DNA of 64,000 bases from Lacrimispora indolis DSM 755 (GTDB lineage Bacteria; Bacillota; Clostridia; Lachnospirales; Lachnospiraceae): assembly GCF_000526995.1 (NCBI RefSeq), contig NZ_AZUI01000001.1, positions 3,328,001-3,392,000 of the forward strand, in the 5' to 3' direction. Every line of letters starts with the position of its first letter. The first letter of the stretch is position 1. Shown here one piece after another: positions 60,642 to 64,000 of this stretch. Both the position numbers and the translations under genes were made by a program. A model generated the notes under the pieces. The model made no database searches, had not been told where the DNA came from, and was given only the letters and a program-made list of their open reading frames with translations.

Positions 60642-61826
60642 TTAAAAGATATATTCCATCTTAGCCCCATGTTTGATGGTGTTTTTTGAGATGGTGATGC
60701 GCTGTACGGTAGGAGCACCTTCCTCTAACCACATGGCGCGGCAGTCACGGTAAAGACGTTCCACCGGACCATATTTGCAATCCTCAAAGTAACCGACACC
60801 GCCGAAGATCTCCAGCATTTCGTCACTGACTTTTCTGGTAGTGTCAATGCTGAAAAGCTTGCACATGGCTGCCTTTTCTTCGATGTATTCGCCGGTTGGG
60901 TTCTCCTCATAAGATTTTGCAAAGTCATAAACCATGCAGCGAAGTGCGTGTACCATCATGGACATATCGGCGATCTTGCAGCGAATGGCCTGACGGGTTC
61001 CGATCGGTTTCCCAAAGGTTACACGGTCAGCTGCATACTGGAGGGACAGTTCCAGCATTCTCTGTGCCATTCCCAGATTGCTTGCCGCAATGTGGGCACG
61101 GGAAACGGATAAGGAATGCATTGCGATTTCAAGGCCCTGGCCTTCTTTGCCCAACAGGTATTTCTTGTCGATTCTGCAATCCGTGAATTTAAGCTCTCCA
61201 TGTCCGGCTCCCCGGCAGCCCATCATATGAGGCATGTTGATGACTTCAAAACCCGGAGCATCCATTGGCACGAAGAATGCGGACAGCCTGTCATTTTTAT
61301 TGGAATCCGGGTTGGTGACTGCAATGACATAAGCAAATTCGCAGCAGTCCGTGTGGGAGATGAGTGTTTTTTCTCCGTTTAATACATAGGAGTCACCGTC
61401 TTTTACAGCCATGGTATGTAAGTCAGCGCCAGTTCCTCCGGTTGCTTCTGTCAGTGCAAAGCAGGTAAATACGGATTTATCCTGGAATTTGTTCATATAT
61501 TCTGCTTTCAGTTCCTCGTTGCCGTAGTCATCTAAGATTCTCCAGTTTAAATCCATTGCATAGTGGAGATGCATTCTCATGCCGCCCGGTCCTCTGGAAA
61601 ATTCCTCCTGTACCTGAAGGATCTCCAGCTCGGATAAACCATAGCCGCCGAATTCTATTGGCAGCGAACAGCGGTATAAATCATTCTGAATGGCCAGATC
61701 ATAGAATTCCTGTGGAAATTTGTTAGTGATTTCCACTTCCTTCTGGATCTCCTCCAGGGGACCTTCTGCCAGCTTCCGGATCTGCATTAAATATGCCTGA
61801 AATTCTTCTTTGGATAATTTACTCAT
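60642..61826 (-). CDS. Acyl-CoA dehydrogenase 2 (CaiA-like)
   Basis: A 394-residue acyl-CoA dehydrogenase-family protein: FALTEATGGTGADLHTMAVK, NGEKTLISHTDCCEF, DRVTFGKPIGTRQAIR, and a Glu-Gly (WLEEGAPTVQR) where the catalytic base is expected. Clearly divergent from copy 1, so the two may act on different intermediates or form different complexes. It is the first gene of the operon. Confidence 0.93.
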   Translation of the reverse strand: MSKLSKEEFQAYLMQIRKLAEGPLEEIQKEVEITNKFPQEFYDLAIQNDLYRCSLPIEFGGYGLSELEILQVQEEFSRGPGGMRMHLHYAMDLNWRILDDYGNEELKAEYMNKFQDKSVFTCFALTEATGGTGADLHTMAVKDGDSYVLNGEKTLISHTDCCEFAYVIAVTNPDSNKNDRLSAFFVPMDAPGFEVINMPHMMGCRGAGHGELKFTDCRIDKKYLLGKEGQGLEIAMHSLSVSRAHIAASNLGMAQRMLELSLQYAADRVTFGKPIGTRQAIRCKIADMSMMVHALRCMVYDFAKSYEENPTGEYIEEKAAMCKLFSIDTTRKVSDEMLEIFGGVGYFEDCKYGPVERLYRDCRAMWLEEGAPTVQRITISKNTIKHGAKMEYIF

Positions 61827-61882
61827 GTTTCATTCCTCCTAAAGATTTTGATTAGTATTTTTTTAACAATCTTGATACATTT

Positions 61883-61928
61883 ATTATAAACACCGGGTCT
61901 TTAAAAATCCAATCGGCTGTATTCGGCT
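61883..61928 (-). promoter_or_regulatory. CoA operon promoter with AGCCGA repeats
   Basis: Minus-strand -35 TTGGAT (61907-61912), 18-base spacer, -10 TATAAT (61883-61888). Upstream, AGCCGA occurs twice with a 10-base period (61913-61918 and 61923-61928 on the plus strand as TCGGCT). The GCCGATTGGAT core reappears before the YkvI-like gene. Confidence 0.65.
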
Positions 61929-62015
61929 TTTTGGGCATGATTGATAGTTGCTGTCTATGTATTTATTTTTTACAAGCAGGGATTAATTGGGATATGGGTG
62001 GAGCCGCAGATGAGC

Positions 62016-62075
62016 AAAAAGAGAGAGCATGGGTTTTCTGCTTTGGCAAAAATCCATGCTCTCTCTTTTTATTTT
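62016..62075. terminator. Terminator after the thioesterase gene
   Basis: AAAAAGAGAGAGCATGG pairs with CCATGCTCTCTCTTTTT, a long stem (62016-62070). On the minus strand it ends the thioesterase transcript. Confidence 0.85.
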
Positions 62076-62084
62076 TATATGTTT

Positions 62085-62483
62085 TTACAGCGCCTCCAGC
62101 AGATACATGGTAAAGTCCCCTGCCGCAATGATTTTCCCGTCTTCTGATTTTACCTCAACCCGGTTTACCACCGACCGGCTCCCCTTGTGTATGGAATTGG
62201 CTTCCACAAATATCAGGCCGGCTTTGATACCGCGCATAAAGTCAAGAGACCCGTGCTGGGTCACATTGGTATATTCATATGCATAGGTGGCCATGCCTGC
62301 GGTTATGTCACATAGAGAAAATAAAAAACCTCCGTGTAGATTACCGTATAAGTTTAAGGCGCTCTCCGGGATCTCAATGGATATCTTTGAATGGCCAGGC
62401 CATACTTCCAAAAGCTGTGCCTTTTCCAAGCCGCTTAAAGGAAGAATATGGCGTCTGATCCCTTCCATAATTTCTTCTCTCAT
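62085..62483 (-). CDS. PaaI-family acyl-CoA thioesterase
   Basis: A 132-residue hotdog-fold thioesterase: ALNLYGNLHGGFLFSLCDI (active-site loop) and GLIFVEANSIHKGSRSV. It releases CoA from acyl or aryl thioesters and is typical as a safety valve near CoA operons. ATG 62483 lies 8 bases after GGGAGG; a more upstream start would place that site inside the gene. Confidence 0.88.
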   Translation of the reverse strand: MREEIMEGIRRHILPLSGLEKAQLLEVWPGHSKISIEIPESALNLYGNLHGGFLFSLCDITAGMATYAYEYTNVTQHGSLDFMRGIKAGLIFVEANSIHKGSRSVVNRVEVKSEDGKIIAAGDFTMYLLEAL

Positions 62484-62520
62484 TTCCATTACCTCCCGTA
62501 TGACGATATTATTATTCTGC

Positions 62521-62550
62521 ACTATAACACAGTCAGAAGGGATGATACAA
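62521..62550 (-). promoter_or_regulatory. Thioesterase promoter
   Basis: Minus-strand -35 TTGTAT (62545-62550), 18-base spacer, -10 TATAGT (62521-62526). Confidence 0.5.
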
Positions 62551-62603
62551 GGTATTAAATAAATATATAGGAAAAAAACTATGGATCAGGCGGGAATGCA
62601 TAG

Positions 62604-62643
62604 AATCGGCCGATTGGATATTCCATCAGCCATAAACTATAAT
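62604..62643 (+). promoter_or_regulatory. YkvI-like gene promoter, same module as the CoA operon
   Basis: -35 TTGGAT (62614-62619), 18-base spacer, -10 TATAAT (62638-62643). The perfect palindrome AATCGGCCGATT (62604-62615) overlaps the -35, and GCCGATTGGAT matches the CoA operon promoter exactly. Confidence 0.65.
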
Positions 62644-62712
62644 GAATCTAAATATTAAAGAACCTGCAAAAGCAGCCGGCAGAAAAGAGCAGAGATATTT
62701 TATTTTTCATCT

Positions 62713-62734
62713 ATTTGTTAAAAAAATAACAAAT
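62713..62734 (+). promoter_or_regulatory. Palindrome in the leader of the YkvI-like gene
   Basis: ATTTGTTA-A6-TAACAAAT, 8-base arms. It lies between the promoter and the ribosome site and may be an operator or an RNA stem. Confidence 0.4.
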
Positions 62735-62757
62735 AATTATACGAGGAGGATCTTACC

Positions 62758-64000
62758 ATGGGAAATGGGGGAAATGGAAACAAAGCTGGAGTTAAGGAAA
62801 TTGACTGGAAGACGGTTGTCGTATTCGTATCCATAGCGTTCAGCTCTCAATGCGGCGGCGGTTTTGCTGCCGGATCAACACCCTGGTCTTATTTTTTTGC
62901 AAACACAGGGTTTTACGGGATTTTGCCCAAAGTAACGCAGCCTTATTTCTGCCTGTTCATGCCCCTGGTAGTTGCGGCCATCAACTGTTTTATGATCTAT
63001 TTCTTTATGAAATTTGCCATGGATTTCAGAACCTTTGATTATGGAAGCTTCCTTGGAGCATATGGGGCGCGTTTTTTAGGAGGAAAGCTGGCAAAGCCAA
63101 TGCAAATCGTATATGAATTCAATTTTAACTGGCTGCTCATTGTATGTATGGCTCTGGCCTATTCCTCCTCAGGTTCAGCCCTTGCGGAGATTTCCGGCAT
63201 GCCATATCTTGTAACCACGTTTGTTGTGGGCATTATCATGTTTATACTCTGCATGAAAGGAAGCGGCCTGGTGCGCAAAAATGCGGTGTTTATGAGCGCA
63301 GTCATTTTTATCACTCTGGTTGTGATTCATGTGCCAAACGTGATCTACAATCTGGCAAACGGAAATTTAAGAAATGAAATGCAGGTGATGGGCGGCTCAC
63401 TGAACCAGGGAATTTCCTCCGGAGCCGGCAGCTTTCTAAAATACCTTTTGACCGCATTCTGCTGGGCCTATATTTTTTCGGGTCAGAATTTAGGCGGATT
63501 TGGGGCGTATGTAAACCATGCCCAGCTCTTTACCAATAAAAGGACTCTCCGCTGGGCGGTGGTGCTTTCCGTCATTTTAAACTGGGCGTTTCTGGAGATG
63601 ACGGTGATAAATCTGGCGGCAAATTATTCCGGAGTATTTGAAGGCTGGAAGGCCGGCAAAGCTGTTTATACCATCCTGGTAGTGGAAAACGGGGTGGGAG
63701 CTTCCGCATTTAAGGCCGTGCTGCTGACCCTGATCACTGTTTCCATCTTTTTTGCAACGATTTCAACGGCAATCAATTATGCTCAGGGCTTCAATGACCG
63801 GGTTTTAAACTGGTACCAGGGGAAAATAAGTGAAAATCCTGAAGTTTCCGCTGCAAAACGGAACAGGAGAGGAGCAATGCTCACCTTGCTTTATATCATA
63901 CTTACCTGGGGCGTCTCCCAGGTTGGGCTTACAAGCCTGGTGTCCAAGGGGCTGACTCTTGTGTCTTATATTAACCTGTTCACATTGATTTTGCCCACTA
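62758..64000 (+). CDS. YkvI-like membrane transporter (3' end outside window)
   Basis: The frame is open from the ATG at 62758 to the window end, 414 codons so far. GAGGAGG lies upstream. The protein has about ten hydrophobic helices starting at residue 18 (WKTVVVFVSIAFSSQCGGGF) and a loop QCGGGFAAGSTPW typical of the YkvI family of amino-acid/sodium-symporter-like proteins. Its substrate is unknown, but it shares a promoter module with the nearby CoA operon, so the same acid or its precursor is a candidate. Confidence 0.8.
   Translation, partial: MGNGGNGNKAGVKEIDWKTVVVFVSIAFSSQCGGGFAAGSTPWSYFFANTGFYGILPKVTQPYFCLFMPLVVAAINCFMIYFFMKFAMDFRTFDYGSFLGAYGARFLGGKLAKPMQIVYEFNFNWLLIVCMALAYSSSGSALAEISGMPYLVTTFVVGIIMFILCMKGSGLVRKNAVFMSAVIFITLVVIHVPNVIYNLANGNLRNEMQVMGGSLNQGISSGAGSFLKYLLTAFCWAYIFSGQNLGGFGAYVNHAQLFTNKRTLRWAVVLSVILNWAFLEMTVINLAANYSGVFEGWKAGKAVYTILVVENGVGASAFKAVLLTLITVSIFFATISTAINYAQGFNDRVLNWYQGKISENPEVSAAKRNRRGAMLTLLYIILTWGVSQVGLTSLVSKGLTLVSYINLFTLILPT

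Noticed and set aside
1..64000. Insertion sequences, prophage, tRNA or rRNA genes
   Set aside because: I saw no transposase, integrase, phage structural gene or cloverleaf sequence on either strand.

Overview
The window looks like chromosome from a Gram-positive anaerobe of the Clostridia, most likely a Lachnospiraceae of the Lacrimispora / Enterocloster / Clostridium saccharolyticum type. Evidence: strong AGGAGG-type ribosome sites before nearly every gene, lipoproteins with clostridial lipoboxes, genes for ECF vitamin transporters, an FchA/FolD pair, an EtfAB/acyl-CoA dehydrogenase operon, and a split arg regulon. I see no insertion sequence, phage, CRISPR array, tRNA or rRNA. The placement is an inference from gene content, not from a search.

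Layout. 1-3.0 kb: end of an N-acetylmuramoyl-L-alanine amidase gene, a patatin-like phospholipase, an XRE/GyrI-like regulator and a GNAT. 3.1-10.0 kb: arginine biosynthesis, with argG diverging from argC-GNAT-ACT-argJ-argB-argD through a shared control region. 10.1-23.1 kb: a nucleoside salvage locus. A LacI-ribokinase fusion regulator diverges from a BMP-type nucleoside ABC transporter, nucleoside hydrolase, two M20 amidohydrolases, a GATase1-like protein, a second LacI regulator and a PfkB kinase. 23.2-36.9 kb: an ECF S-component, then a peptide or acyl-amino-acid locus with AroM, three M20 hydrolases, a complete Dpp-type transporter, a DUF1177 protein and a PucR regulator. 37.1-39.5 kb: fchA-folD, then thiT under a TPP riboswitch. 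39.6-45.6 kb: mixed housekeeping and unknown genes, including a YdcZ transporter, ComEA, an orphan response regulator, GNAT, an HxxxD acyltransferase-like membrane protein, an alpha/beta hydrolase and rlmH. 45.7-51.6 kb: an IclR-controlled sugar-acid catabolic operon with dehydratase, GntP permease, DHDPS-type aldolase and iron alcohol dehydrogenase. 51.8-62.5 kb: a LysR gene, then a minus-strand operon of two acyl-CoA dehydrogenases, class III CoA-transferase, EtfBA, acyl-CoA ligase, a cysteine-rich desulfoferrodoxin-like protein and a GntP-type permease; next to it lies a thioesterase. 62.8 kb to the end: a YkvI-like membrane transporter, cut by the window.

How it fits together. The window is dominated by scavenging modules, each with its own transporter, hydrolases or CoA enzymes, and regulator. 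The nucleoside module would import a nucleoside, split it to base and ribose, and phosphorylate the ribose. The peptide module would import and deacylate short amides. The sugar-acid module would dehydrate an aldonate, cleave it to pyruvate plus an aldehyde and reduce the aldehyde. The CoA operon resembles the carnitine-type (cai/fix) acyl-CoA reduction systems but has a different transporter and an unusual cysteine-rich partner.

Points most worth a second look: the ACT-domain (CASTOR-like) protein and GNAT inside the arg operon; the LacI-ribokinase fusion with a CG-centred operator; the FolD lacking its usual catalytic lysine beside FchA; the desulfoferrodoxin-like protein that has lost its superoxide-reductase histidines; and an identical promoter module shared by the CoA operon and the YkvI-like gene.
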